5,423 nucleotides of DNA from an uncultured Clostridia bacterium. GTDB lineage: Bacteria; Bacillota; Clostridia; Oscillospirales; Ruminococcaceae. Under the pieces are notes generated by a model that saw nothing but the letters and a program-made list of their open reading frames with translations, had not been told where the DNA came from and did no database searches. The stretch is from NCBI GenBank assembly GCA_937893735.1, contig CALBGD010000037.1, positions 1 to 5,423 of the forward strand, read 5' to 3'. Position 1 is the stretch's first letter; each line of letters opens with the position of its first letter. Shown in pieces: positions 1-5,380 of this stretch. The position numbers and the translations under genes were made by a program.

Positions 1-317
1 TTCCTTGCACCCGGGCTATGACCCCGGAGGAGATACGCGGCGAGTACGAAAAGGAAACCGGAAAGGTGATAATCGAAACCTTTAACGGCGTTGACCCGAT
101 GAGCATTCCGGCGGTTCTGGTAAAGAGTCACGGTCCTTTCACCTGGGGCAAGGACGCACACGAAGCTGTGCACAACTCCGTGGTGCTGGAGGAGGTCGCG
201 TTCATGAACTACCACGCGCTGACGATAGCTCCGACTGCCGGAAGAATGCAGCAGGAGCTTCTCGACAAGCACTACCTGCGCAAGCACGGCGCGAACGCAT
301 ACTACGGGCAGGGCTGA
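1..317 (+). CDS. araD: L-ribulose-5-phosphate 4-epimerase, C-terminal part (5' end outside window)
   Basis: This is the last ~104 codons of a class II aldolase-type epimerase; the reading frame is open to the left edge, so the true start lies outside the window. The enzyme interconverts L-ribulose 5-phosphate and D-xylulose 5-phosphate, the step that feeds L-arabinose into the pentose phosphate pathway in the cytoplasm. Visible signatures are PCTRxMTPEEI near the edge, then TGKVIIETF, then [16 protein letters not shown], and the C-terminal [16 protein letters not shown]. By comparison with E. coli AraD (231 residues, ending NAYYGQ), the His of HGPF is a metal ligand (His171), the first His of the KHYLRKHG block matches His218, and the second Tyr of AYYGQ matches catalytic Tyr229. 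All are kept, so the visible part looks functional. UlaF and SgbE are close paralogues acting on the same substrate, so the pathway (arabinose or ascorbate/xylulose) cannot be settled without the neighbours to the left. A strong hairpin follows 16 bases after the stop, so it is the last gene of its unit. Confidence 0.93.
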   Translation, partial: PCTRAMTPEEIRGEYEKETGKVIIETFNGVDPMSIPAVLVKSHGPFTWGKDAHEAVHNSVVLEEVAFMNYHALTIAPTAGRMQQELLDKHYLRKHGANAYYGQG

Positions 318-333
318 CAGACATTATACATAA

Positions 334-372
334 AACGAAAGAACCGCACAGCAATGCGGTTCTTTCGTTATG
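334..372 (+). terminator. Hairpin terminator after araD, possibly bidirectional
   Basis: A perfect 15-bp inverted repeat (334-348 with 355-369) encloses a 6-base loop, CAGCAA. The GC-rich core is GAACCGCA/TGCGGTTC. On the + strand the 3' arm runs into TTCTTTCGTTATG, a T-rich but interrupted tail. On the - strand the mirror arm runs into TTCTTTCGTTTTATG, so it could also stop transcription that reads past the tRNA terminator. Position and symmetry fit the end of araD. Confidence 0.8.
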
Positions 373-420
373 TGTACGCAACAGGCAGACAAACTTCTAT
401 CGCGAGAAAAGCCTGAAATA

Positions 421-458
421 CAAAAGCGCCTCGGCGCGCGTACTGCGTGTCGAGGCAC
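421..458 (-). terminator. Rho-independent terminator of the tRNA-Ala gene
   Basis: Read on the - strand, GTGCCTCG (458-451) pairs with CGAGGCGC (433-426), 8 pairs with one G-U. The loop is about 17 bases and GC-rich, and the stem is followed directly by TTTTG (425-421). It begins 5 bases after the CCA end of the tRNA. Confidence 0.72.
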
Positions 459-463
459 TCGAC

Positions 464-539
464 TGGTGGAGATGGGGGGATTCGAACCCCTGACCTCTTA
501 CATGCGAAGCAAGCGCTCTCCCAGCTGAGCTACACCCCC
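464..539 (-). tRNA. tRNA-Ala, anticodon CGC
   Basis: A 76-base cloverleaf reads on the - strand from 539 down to 464. The acceptor stem GGGGGTG pairs with CATCTCC and includes G3-U70, the main identity element for alanyl-tRNA synthetase. The D arm is of the standard GCTCAGCTGGGAGAGC type. The anticodon stem CTTGC/GTAAG holds the loop TTCGCAT, giving anticodon CGC, which reads GCG. The T loop is TTCGAAT with a GGGG/CCCC core, and the outermost T-stem pair appears to be an A49-C65 mismatch. The CCA end is encoded. It stands alone between its own promoter and terminator. Confidence is high for Ala because anticodon and G3-U70 agree. Confidence 0.96.
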
Positions 540-550
540 ATTACTCACCC

Positions 551-579
551 ATTATAGCACAAGTTCACCTGAAAATCAA
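551..579 (-). promoter_or_regulatory. Extended -10 promoter of tRNA-Ala
   Basis: On the - strand, TTGATT (579-574) is separated by exactly 17 bases from a perfect TATAAT (556-551). TGC stands immediately before the TATAAT, which makes an extended -10. Only 11 bases separate the -10 box from the first tRNA base, so the leader would be about 4-6 bases. A-rich sequence further upstream (CGAAAAATCCGAAAATC) could act as an UP element. The -35 box lies inside an inverted repeat, listed separately. Confidence 0.85.
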
Positions 580-589
580 GTAGATTTTC
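571..589. repeat. Inverted repeat over the tRNA promoter -35 box
   Basis: GAAAATC (571-577) and GATTTTC (583-589) are perfect inverted copies separated by AAGTA. The left arm and spacer cover the -35 hexamer of the tRNA promoter. It could be an operator, or a chance feature of AT-rich promoter DNA; nothing in the sequence decides between these. Confidence 0.4.
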
Positions 590-613
590 GGATTTTTCGG
601 GTGATATCCACAG

Positions 614-645
614 AAAAACGCCTGCCCCGGACGGGACAGGCGTTT
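614..645 (-). terminator. Strong rho-independent terminator of secDF
   Basis: On the - strand AAACGCCTGTCCC (645-633) pairs along 13 positions, one of them U-G, with GGGGCAGGCGTTT (628-616). The tetraloop is GTCC, and the T run spans 618-614. It begins 21 bases after the secDF stop codon and separates secDF from the tRNA promoter. Confidence 0.93.
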
Positions 646-666
646 AATATTACGAAAACGCAGGGA

Positions 667-3027
667 TCAGGCGTTCTTCTTTCCTCTTTCCTGTACCCAG
701 ATCCACAGCGGACCAGCAAGGCAAACGGAAGAATAGAAGCCGACCAGCATACCGATAGCAAGCGGTATGGAGAAGCTGAGTATCGAGGTAACGCCCATGA
801 GTGCGCACACAACGGATACGGAAACCATCGCCGCAACAGTCGTGGCTGTTGTGATGATGGAACGCGGCAGCGTCTGGTTTATGGACAGATTTACAAGCTG
901 AGCGTCCGTGAGCTTCTTGCCGTACTTTGCGCGGTTTTCACGCAGACGGTCGTAAATGATGATGGTGTTGTTGATGGAGTATCCCAGCAGGGTCAGGATA
1001 ACCGCCATAAAGTTGGAATCCAGAGACATTCTGCCGAATACGAACACTGCATAGGTTATCACAACATCGTGCAGCAGGCAGATAATGGCGATAACGCCCG
1101 CCTTCCAGCCGCCTATATTCTGGAATCTGAACGCGATGTATATGGTCAGCAGAATGAACGCCGCGCCTACCGCGATAAGGCAGGAGATAAGGAACGAAGT
1201 ACCGGAAGTAGCGCTTACGTTTGTGGTGTCGATGTTCTGAACGTCCTTTTCAGGGAGCGAATTCTCAACTGCATCGTTTATCTCGTTGAGCTTGTCGTCG
1301 TCCATCTTCTCGTCAGCCGCAAAGGAAACCACCATGGTATTGAGGCCGCCCGTGAAGCTGGTACCTGTTGTGATGTTGACCTCGGGAACGTCGCCCAGCG
1401 CCGCAATGGCGGACTTGGTGGTAGCGATGTCTGCATCGGTTATCTCGCCGGAGTAGCTGTAAGTCAGCATGGAACCGCCCTTGAAGCGGATATCCACCTT
1501 TACGCCGAACACGAACGTGCAGATAAATGTCAGCACGATAACAGCAGCGGAGATAATGCAGAATACCTTTCTCTTGGAAACGAAATCCTTGCCGAATTCC
1601 GTGGGAACTGCGGGACCCTTAGCGTCAGCCTCGCCGTCAGCCGCAGCACTCTTCTCGCCGCCGTAGAACCACGGCTTCTTGAATACCTTGAATCTGGAGA
1701 GCGATGTAGTCATCATTCTGGTTGCCCAGCAGGCCATGATGAAGTTCATGATAACGCCGACAAGCAGGGTGAAGCCGAATGAATAAATGGTACCGTCTGT
1801 GGAAGCGCCGAACCATGTGCCGAATACCAGCATAAGGATAACGGCAACGATGATTACGGTGAGGTTAGAGTCGAGTACAGCCGTAAAGCCGCGGGAGAAT
1901 CCGTTCTTGATGGCACCGTCGATAGTTCTGCCCGCCCTGAGCTCCTCGCGGATTCTTTCTGCGGAAAGGACGTTCGCGTCAACGCCCATGCCTATCGACA
2001 GGATAATACCCGCGATACCGGGTATCGTGAGCGTGCTGCTCGCATTGAATCCGAAGAATCCTGTTACAGCCGCGAACATACCAGCCACCTGACCCGCGAG
2101 CGCGATAACTGCAACAACGCCGGGCAGACGGTAGTAGCCTATCATGAATATTGCGATAACTATGAACGCGATAACGCCGGCAATGCCCATTGCGTCACGC
2201 GCGCCCGTGCCGAGGATAGGAGAGATCGTGGAGAGATTTTTTACCTCCAGCTTGAACGGAAGCGAACCGCCGTTTATCATGTCAGCGAGCTTCTTTGCCT
2301 CGGTGTAGCCGTTCTCGCCGGTGAAGCTGCCGGAGATGGAAGCCTGTCCGTCAGAGATGACTGCGCTTACGGAAGGAGCGCTTATCTGCTCGTCGTCCAT
2401 CCAGATTGAGATACGGGAGCCGTCCTCTTTCGCTTTGGTGGTTGCCTCCTTGAAGGCCTCCTTGCCGCTGTCGTTCAGTGAGAGGTGAACAACGTAGCTC
2501 TGGGACAGGGTGCTTTCGGTGTCCATGCCTACCTGTGCGTTGGCAACGTCCTTACCGGTGAGCACGAGCTCCAGATCCTCGTAGGTCTGGCCGTCCTGAA
2601 GATCTCCGCTGTAACCCATGCGGAAGCTCAGCATTGCAGTAGCGCCAATCTCCTGTACAGCCTGCTCCGGGTCGAAGCTGGTGTCGTCGGCCTGCCACGG
2701 GAAGCGCACGATTATGTTGTTCGAGCCGAAATCCTCGTAGACTTCATAGTCGTTGATGTTCTGATTGATAAGACGGGTCTCGATGATGGACTTCGCCGCG
2801 TCGAGGTCGTCGTTTGAAATAGCCTCGGTGTAGTCGTCCGGTGCGCCGAATGTTACGTTAACGCCGCCGCGGATATCAATACCCCATCTGATGTCGTCAA
2901 TGCCTGCGATGATCGTTGTTTCGTTATCGCCGTAGCGGGTGCTTATACCCAGCGTGGAGAGCAGCGAAAATGCGATTATCAGGGCGGCAACAACGAAGAA
3001 CACGGGTCTTCCTATCTTTTTCTTCAA
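667..3027 (-). CDS. secDF: Fused protein-export membrane protein SecDF
   Basis: A 786-residue fusion of SecD and SecF, the RND-type accessory to SecYEG that uses the ion gradient to help pull secreted proteins across the membrane. TM1 is about 9-28. The SecD extracytoplasmic domain is about 30-265, opening with the D1-type motif WGIDIRGGVNVTF (48-60). TM2-6 span about 279-435 and carry GMGVDANVL, whose Asp350 matches the essential SecD Asp (E. coli D519, T. thermophilus D340), followed by ERIREEL and DGAIKNGFSRGF. A polar Ala/Asp/Gly-rich linker (about 440-485) joins to SecF: TM7 about 486-507, VDIRFKGGSML, an extracytoplasmic domain to about 608, then TM8-12 with GYSINNTIIIYDRLREN (682-698) and NQTLPRS (717-723, Arg722 matching E. 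coli SecF R247). The usual SIND Asp of SecF is Asn687 here. Length is somewhat above B. subtilis SecDF (737). The start is TTG at 3027: an in-frame stop lies further upstream and no in-frame ATG or GTG lies between. It is a monocistronic unit by its promoter and terminator. Confidence 0.97.
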   Translation of the reverse strand: MKKKIGRPVFFVVAALIIAFSLLSTLGISTRYGDNETTIIAGIDDIRWGIDIRGGVNVTFGAPDDYTEAISNDDLDAAKSIIETRLINQNINDYEVYEDFGSNNIIVRFPWQADDTSFDPEQAVQEIGATAMLSFRMGYSGDLQDGQTYEDLELVLTGKDVANAQVGMDTESTLSQSYVVHLSLNDSGKEAFKEATTKAKEDGSRISIWMDDEQISAPSVSAVISDGQASISGSFTGENGYTEAKKLADMINGGSLPFKLEVKNLSTISPILGTGARDAMGIAGVIAFIVIAIFMIGYYRLPGVVAVIALAGQVAGMFAAVTGFFGFNASSTLTIPGIAGIILSIGMGVDANVLSAERIREELRAGRTIDGAIKNGFSRGFTAVLDSNLTVIIVAVILMLVFGTWFGASTDGTIYSFGFTLLVGVIMNFIMACWATRMMTTSLSRFKVFKKPWFYGGEKSAAADGEADAKGPAVPTEFGKDFVSKRKVFCIISAAVIVLTFICTFVFGVKVDIRFKGGSMLTYSYSGEITDADIATTKSAIAALGDVPEVNITTGTSFTGGLNTMVVSFAADEKMDDDKLNEINDAVENSLPEKDVQNIDTTNVSATSGTSFLISCLIAVGAAFILLTIYIAFRFQNIGGWKAGVIAIICLLHDVVITYAVFVFGRMSLDSNFMAVILTLLGYSINNTIIIYDRLRENRAKYGKKLTDAQLVNLSINQTLPRSIITTATTVAAMVSVSVVCALMGVTSILSFSIPLAIGMLVGFYSSVCLAGPLWIWVQERGKKNA

Positions 3028-3033
3028 ATGTAG

Positions 3034-3041
3034 CTCACTCC
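3034..3041 (-). promoter_or_regulatory. Ribosome binding site deciding the TTG start of secDF
   Basis: On the - strand GGAGTGAG (3041-3034) sits 6 to 10 bases before TTG at 3027, depending on whether GGAG or the inner GAG pairs with 16S rRNA. The next codons, AAG AAA AAG, give the basic N-terminus expected before TM1. The later in-frame GTG (codon 9) would remove this basic stretch and has no comparable site. The same bases contain a two-codon frame, ATG GAG TGA (3043-3035), in which GGAG overlaps the ATG. Confidence 0.7.
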
Positions 3042-3052
3042 ATTTCGTGTTA

Positions 3053-3067
3053 ACGGCATACTGCCGT
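3053..3067 (-). other. Small hairpin in the secDF leader
   Basis: ACGGCA (3053-3058) and TGCCGT (3062-3067) form a perfect 6-bp stem with a 3-base loop. It lies in the predicted 5' untranslated region between the promoter and the ribosome binding site, ending 11 bases before GGAG. It may stabilise the 5' end of the transcript or be an operator half-site pair. It is too small to be a riboswitch and has no T tract after it. Confidence 0.4.
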
Positions 3068-3087
3068 AATTATAATCATACCATTCT

Positions 3088-3116
3088 ATTATAATATAAA
3101 AAGCGGGATTAGTCAA
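3088..3116 (-). promoter_or_regulatory. Near-consensus promoter of secDF
   Basis: On the - strand TTGACT (3116-3111), five of six consensus bases, lies exactly 17 bases from a perfect TATAAT (3093-3088). The predicted start of transcription is near 3081, giving a leader of about 55 bases. The -35 box falls in the loop region of the preceding terminator hairpin, and the spacer contains its 3' arm and T run. A second TATAAT at 3074-3069 has no matching -35 box at proper spacing. Confidence 0.85.
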
Positions 3117-3130
3117 TAGCTAAATCCCGC
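3098..3130 (-). terminator. Rho-independent terminator of the 200-residue membrane protein gene
   Basis: On the - strand GCGGGATT (3130-3123) pairs perfectly with AATCCCGC (3110-3103). Further pairing of AG with CT around one unpaired base leaves a loop of about 7 bases. TTTTT follows (3102-3098). It starts 26 bases after the stop codon and overlaps the secDF promoter. Confidence 0.88.
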
Positions 3131-3156
3131 AATAGTAAAATTTTTTCAGTTCAGCT

Positions 3157-3759
3157 TCACTTATATATCATCTTTTCCGTGTTGAATTTATCCGTATAGC
3201 CGACGTACCAGCCGAGCTGTGTAACAGCCGGAATGATCGCATAGTACAGTATCATAAGCGCCGGGAACAGCGGAGACATTATGTCTATCTGCCGGAAATC
3301 CGTTGCGACCCACGCCTTTTCCGCAAGCTCCGGCATGGGCACAAAAGTCTGTATGAACGGATATGCGCTGCCGCTTACGAAACGGTACACAAGGAACGTA
3401 TCCGCCTGCGGGAAGAACAGCTTGTTCAGCAGGAGCACCACCGAGGGCAGAGCCGCGATCGCGAACATTATAAGCCCCAGCCATATCCAGCGGCGCGGCA
3501 GGGGAGCTTCAACGCGGTGATTTCTAACAAGACTGCGCTCCCTTGCACCGTCCTTCCACGCTACGGTGAACATCAGCATGAAGAATATAAGTGTCCCGCA
3601 GAGTATCGCCAGCATGTTGAAAACGACCTCGGAGCCGTAAAAATCAAGATTCGTAGCGAACATCGTCAGCGCCATCGTCATGAACAGGCAGAGAAAATTC
3701 CCGAGGACGATATAGCCGAAGCCCTGCAAAAGCAGATTATAGAATGGCTTGCGTTTCAT
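3157..3759 (-). CDS. Uncharacterised four-helix integral membrane protein
   Basis: A 200-residue polytopic membrane protein with a basic N-terminus (MKRK) and four likely membrane helices at about 12-34, 44-68, 91-112 and 162-186. A basic loop (about 69-90) follows TM2, which would place it and both termini in the cytoplasm by the positive-inside rule. A loop of about 50 residues lies between TM3 and TM4. Two short motifs stand out: AWKDGARERSLV just after TM2 and LGWYVGYTDK after TM4. From memory, a W-x-x-G-x-R-[DE]-x-x-x-V block and a closing [YW]xxGY block recur together in an unnamed group of Clostridia membrane proteins; no function is known to me, and the match is unverified. The ATG at 3759 has AAAGGA (3771-3766) 6 bases upstream. 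It is divergent from the + strand gene at 3866 and ends in its own terminator. No clear promoter was found in the ~106 bases between the two divergent starts. Confidence 0.85.
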   Translation of the reverse strand: MKRKPFYNLLLQGFGYIVLGNFLCLFMTMALTMFATNLDFYGSEVVFNMLAILCGTLIFFMLMFTVAWKDGARERSLVRNHRVEAPLPRRWIWLGLIMFAIAALPSVVLLLNKLFFPQADTFLVYRFVSGSAYPFIQTFVPMPELAEKAWVATDFRQIDIMSPLFPALMILYYAIIPAVTQLGWYVGYTDKFNTEKMIYK

Positions 3760-3853
3760 TTGGATTCCTTTCAGAAAATTCCTTGTGTAATTCCGGAAAG
3801 ACGTGAGATACTATTCCCGAAAGAAAACCGGGCGACCGGAGCACACAGGAATC

Positions 3854-3858
3854 GAGGT
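3854..3858 (+). promoter_or_regulatory. Ribosome binding site deciding the start at 3866
   Basis: GAGGT precedes ATG at 3866, with 8 bases between GAGG and the start codon. The same frame stays open upstream to a GTG at 3803, but those 21 extra residues are basic and unlike the rest of the protein. This site therefore argues for the ATG. Confidence 0.65.
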
Positions 3859-3865
3859 ATTTATT

Positions 3866-4309
3866 ATGAGCAGTTTCAAGAACAGGCAGAGCGCCGAGAT
3901 ACTCGGCAGCGTATACAGAAATGCCGAGATGGCATACGAGGCTTCCGGAGACGTGCTGAAGCGCTGTCCAAACAGAAGCCTTGCGGGCGAGATATCCGCG
4001 CAGCGCGACCGCTACCGCGATGTTGCCGCGCAGGCGCGTACCGAGATAGTCCGCCGAGGAGGCGTGCCGCGCCCCTACCCTGCCTACGCAAAGGTGATGT
4101 CGAAGATGGGCATAGCAATGAAAACCGCCAACAGCCGCAGCAGCAAGACGATAGCCTCCCTGATGATAAGGGGCACCACCATGGGCATTATCGATATGCA
4201 GCACGCGGTGAACTCCTCGCACGGGGCGGAAAGCAGGGTGCGCACGGACGCCGAGAAGCTCCTCGAACGTGAGCAGGACTTCTGCGACCACCTGAAAGGC
4301 TACCTGTGA
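3866..4309 (+). CDS. Uncharacterised all-helical protein, ferritin-like/four-helix-bundle type
   Basis: A 147-residue soluble protein with no signal peptide or membrane segment. Four amphipathic helices are likely: about 5-31 (RQSAEILGSVYRNAEMAYEA), 38-63, 74-113 and 118-146, with a Gly/Pro turn, RRGGVPRPYP, near 63-72. The central block MSKMGIAMKT...SKTIASLMIRGTTMG, with its Met/Gly pattern, resembles from memory an unnamed family common in Firmicutes (NSVYKNAxMG... MAKMSxKMGxAMNT... IAEMxIxGxTMG). I know of no experimental role for it. The paired E-x-x-H metal ligands of true ferritins are not evident, so metal binding should not be assumed. The gene is divergent from the membrane protein gene at 3759 and convergent with the gene ending at 4413. 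Longer open frames over the same DNA on either strand, up to 251 codons, lack family resemblance and are treated as shadows. No convincing promoter is seen; TTGTGT (3783) and GATACT (3807), spaced 18 bases, are at best weak. Confidence 0.8.
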   Translation: MSSFKNRQSAEILGSVYRNAEMAYEASGDVLKRCPNRSLAGEISAQRDRYRDVAAQARTEIVRRGGVPRPYPAYAKVMSKMGIAMKTANSRSSKTIASLMIRGTTMGIIDMQHAVNSSHGAESRVRTDAEKLLEREQDFCDHLKGYL

Positions 4310-4330
4310 ACGGCGTTTCGACATATCAGG

Positions 4331-4349
4331 AAAACGTCCCCTGCGACGT
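4331..4349 (-). terminator. Possible short terminator for the bitopic protein gene
   Basis: On the - strand ACGTC (4349-4345), the loop GCAGGG and GACGT (4338-4334) form a 5-bp stem that runs into TTTT (4334-4331). The stem is short and lies 64 bases beyond the stop codon, so this is a weak call. It is the only hairpin in the convergent gap with a T tract on either strand. Confidence 0.4.
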
Positions 4350-4356
4350 GGAGGCT

Positions 4357-4395
4357 GAGCGCCGCCGCGGCAGGGAGCCGGAGCGCCGCTCCCCG
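4357..4395. repeat. GC-rich repeat and palindrome cluster between convergent genes
   Basis: GAGCGCCG occurs twice in direct orientation (4357-4364 and 4381-4388). The second copy lies within the palindrome GGAGCG-C-CGCTCC (4380-4392), flanked by CCGG-type sequence that could lengthen the stem with a bulge. The stretch is far richer in G and C than the intergenic DNA elsewhere in the window. It could form folded ends for both convergent transcripts, but it lacks the T run of a standard terminator. Confidence 0.4.
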
Positions 4396-4412
4396 GTCAG
4401 CGGAAGAGGGGG

Positions 4413-5363
4413 TCAGCGCCCCTGCCAGTCGGGATTCACGACATTATTGTTGACGATGTTGTCGTAAACGATTTTCGCACGGCGGCGCTGCTCCTTGGCG
4501 TCGTCGTCGTTTCCTGTCATATTGCTGGAGAATTCCTCGCGGATATAAAGGCCTACGGTGTCCGGGCAGCTCTTCCAGCGCGCCTCCTTGATGAAGCCGG
4601 TTGTGTTGAGCTGGAGCCCGCAGCCGTCATAAAGCACGGCGTCCGGGTATTCCTCCGACATATCACAGAAGAACTGCACAAGCAGGTGCGCGTCCTCCTC
4701 TTCGTCAGTTCCCGCCTCGGAAGTGCCGTTGGTGGCAATGGAGTTTATCAGCGGGATTATCCCGGTATCCGTGAGGTACATCTGGCTGTCGCCCGCCATA
4801 AGCTCCGAGGAGAATTTCAGGTTGTTGGAATCGTAATACTCCGACATTCCGTTTTCATCGGACAGGTTGATGAAATTCACCGCAACGTGAACGTAGCCGT
4901 TGCCGTCGAAATCCGGACAGTAGCGCTCAAGGGCGGTTTCGATGTCCTTGGTCTTGGCGTATATGCCGGAAGAATTCGAGTTGGATATCGCGAGCACATA
5001 GAGGTCGCGCTTCTCGCGGGTGACGAGCTGTACGGTCAGTATCGTGAGCAGCACCAGCGTGAATGCTATCCCGACAACGCGCCACTTATAATGATAGAAG
5101 AAGTTCTCGACCGCTTTCCAGCCGGTGGGCTTTTCGTAGACGGGCTCGCCCTTCTCGGGGAATTCCTCGCTTTCCTCGATTATGCCCTGCTTCAGCTTCA
5201 GCAGCTCGGCTCTTTCGCGCTGCTGGCGCTGCTGCTCCTCTATTTCGCGGCGGACCTTCTCCATGGGGTCCTTCTTCTTGCGGCGAATGGGCTGCGCGGA
5301 GCCGTCGTCGTCATTCAGAATGCTTTTGTACTGATTTTCTTTATTTTCGTTGTTATCTGGCAT
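4413..5363 (-). CDS. Uncharacterised bitopic membrane protein with cytoplasmic coiled coil
   Basis: A 316-residue protein with one membrane helix at about 96-114 and no cleavable signal peptide. Residues 1-30 are acidic and Asn-rich, then RRKKK. Residues about 34-66 are a charged Gln/Glu/Arg-rich stretch (EEQQRQQRERAELLKLK) likely to be a coiled coil. FFYHYKWR (88-95) immediately precedes the membrane helix, so the N-terminus should be cytoplasmic and residues ~116-316 outside. The outer domain has DLYVLAISN, CPDFDGNGYVHVAVNFINLSD (149-169), MAGDSQMYLTD (189-199) and LYDGCGLQLNTT. From memory, an FWYHYKW-membrane helix followed by YDVYxLYAG, then a D[FY]xGDG block and a later A-G-[ED]-x-x-[IM]-[YF]-L-x-D block, recurs in uncharacterised Clostridia proteins with an outer domain loosely like solute-binding proteins; the match is unverified and no function is assigned. 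Cys149, Cys233, Cys248 and Cys266 lie outside and could pair. AGGAG (5374-5370) sits 6 bases before ATG at 5363. No upstream gene or promoter can be named. Confidence 0.88.
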   Translation of the reverse strand: MPDNNENKENQYKSILNDDDGSAQPIRRKKKDPMEKVRREIEEQQRQQRERAELLKLKQGIIEESEEFPEKGEPVYEKPTGWKAVENFFYHYKWRVVGIAFTLVLLTILTVQLVTREKRDLYVLAISNSNSSGIYAKTKDIETALERYCPDFDGNGYVHVAVNFINLSDENGMSEYYDSNNLKFSSELMAGDSQMYLTDTGIIPLINSIATNGTSEAGTDEEEDAHLLVQFFCDMSEEYPDAVLYDGCGLQLNTTGFIKEARWKSCPDTVGLYIREEFSSNMTGNDDDAKEQRRRAKIVYDNIVNNNVVNPDWQGR

Positions 5364-5380
5364 TTTATTCTCCTGTGGGT

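Noticed and set aside
601..1782. A 393-codon open frame on the + strand opposite secDF, and smaller ones at 1469, 1787 and 2485
   Set aside because: They lie antisense to a certain gene; their products are rich in His, Arg, Cys and Gly with no recognisable domain, and the frame at 601 starts inside the secDF terminator. They are by-products of secDF codon use.
3028..3087. A riboswitch or attenuator in the secDF leader
   Set aside because: The predicted leader is only about 55 bases, with one 6-bp hairpin and no terminator-like alternative fold.
3783..3814. Promoter for the gene at 3866 (TTGTGT with GATACT or TACTAT)
   Set aside because: Each box matches only three or four of six consensus bases, and the spacing is 18 or 20. 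Too weak to list as a feature.
3803..3865. GTG at 3803 as the start of the four-helix protein
   Set aside because: It would add 21 basic residues unlike the rest of the protein and has no good ribosome site, whereas ATG 3866 has GAGG at 8 bases.
3517..4272. A 251-codon + strand frame and a 195-codon - strand frame (3737-4324) covering the divergent region
   Set aside because: They run across the membrane protein gene, the divergent gap and the four-helix gene, encode low-complexity His/Arg-rich sequence, and lack convincing ribosome sites. The 147-residue frame has both a ribosome site and family-like patterning.
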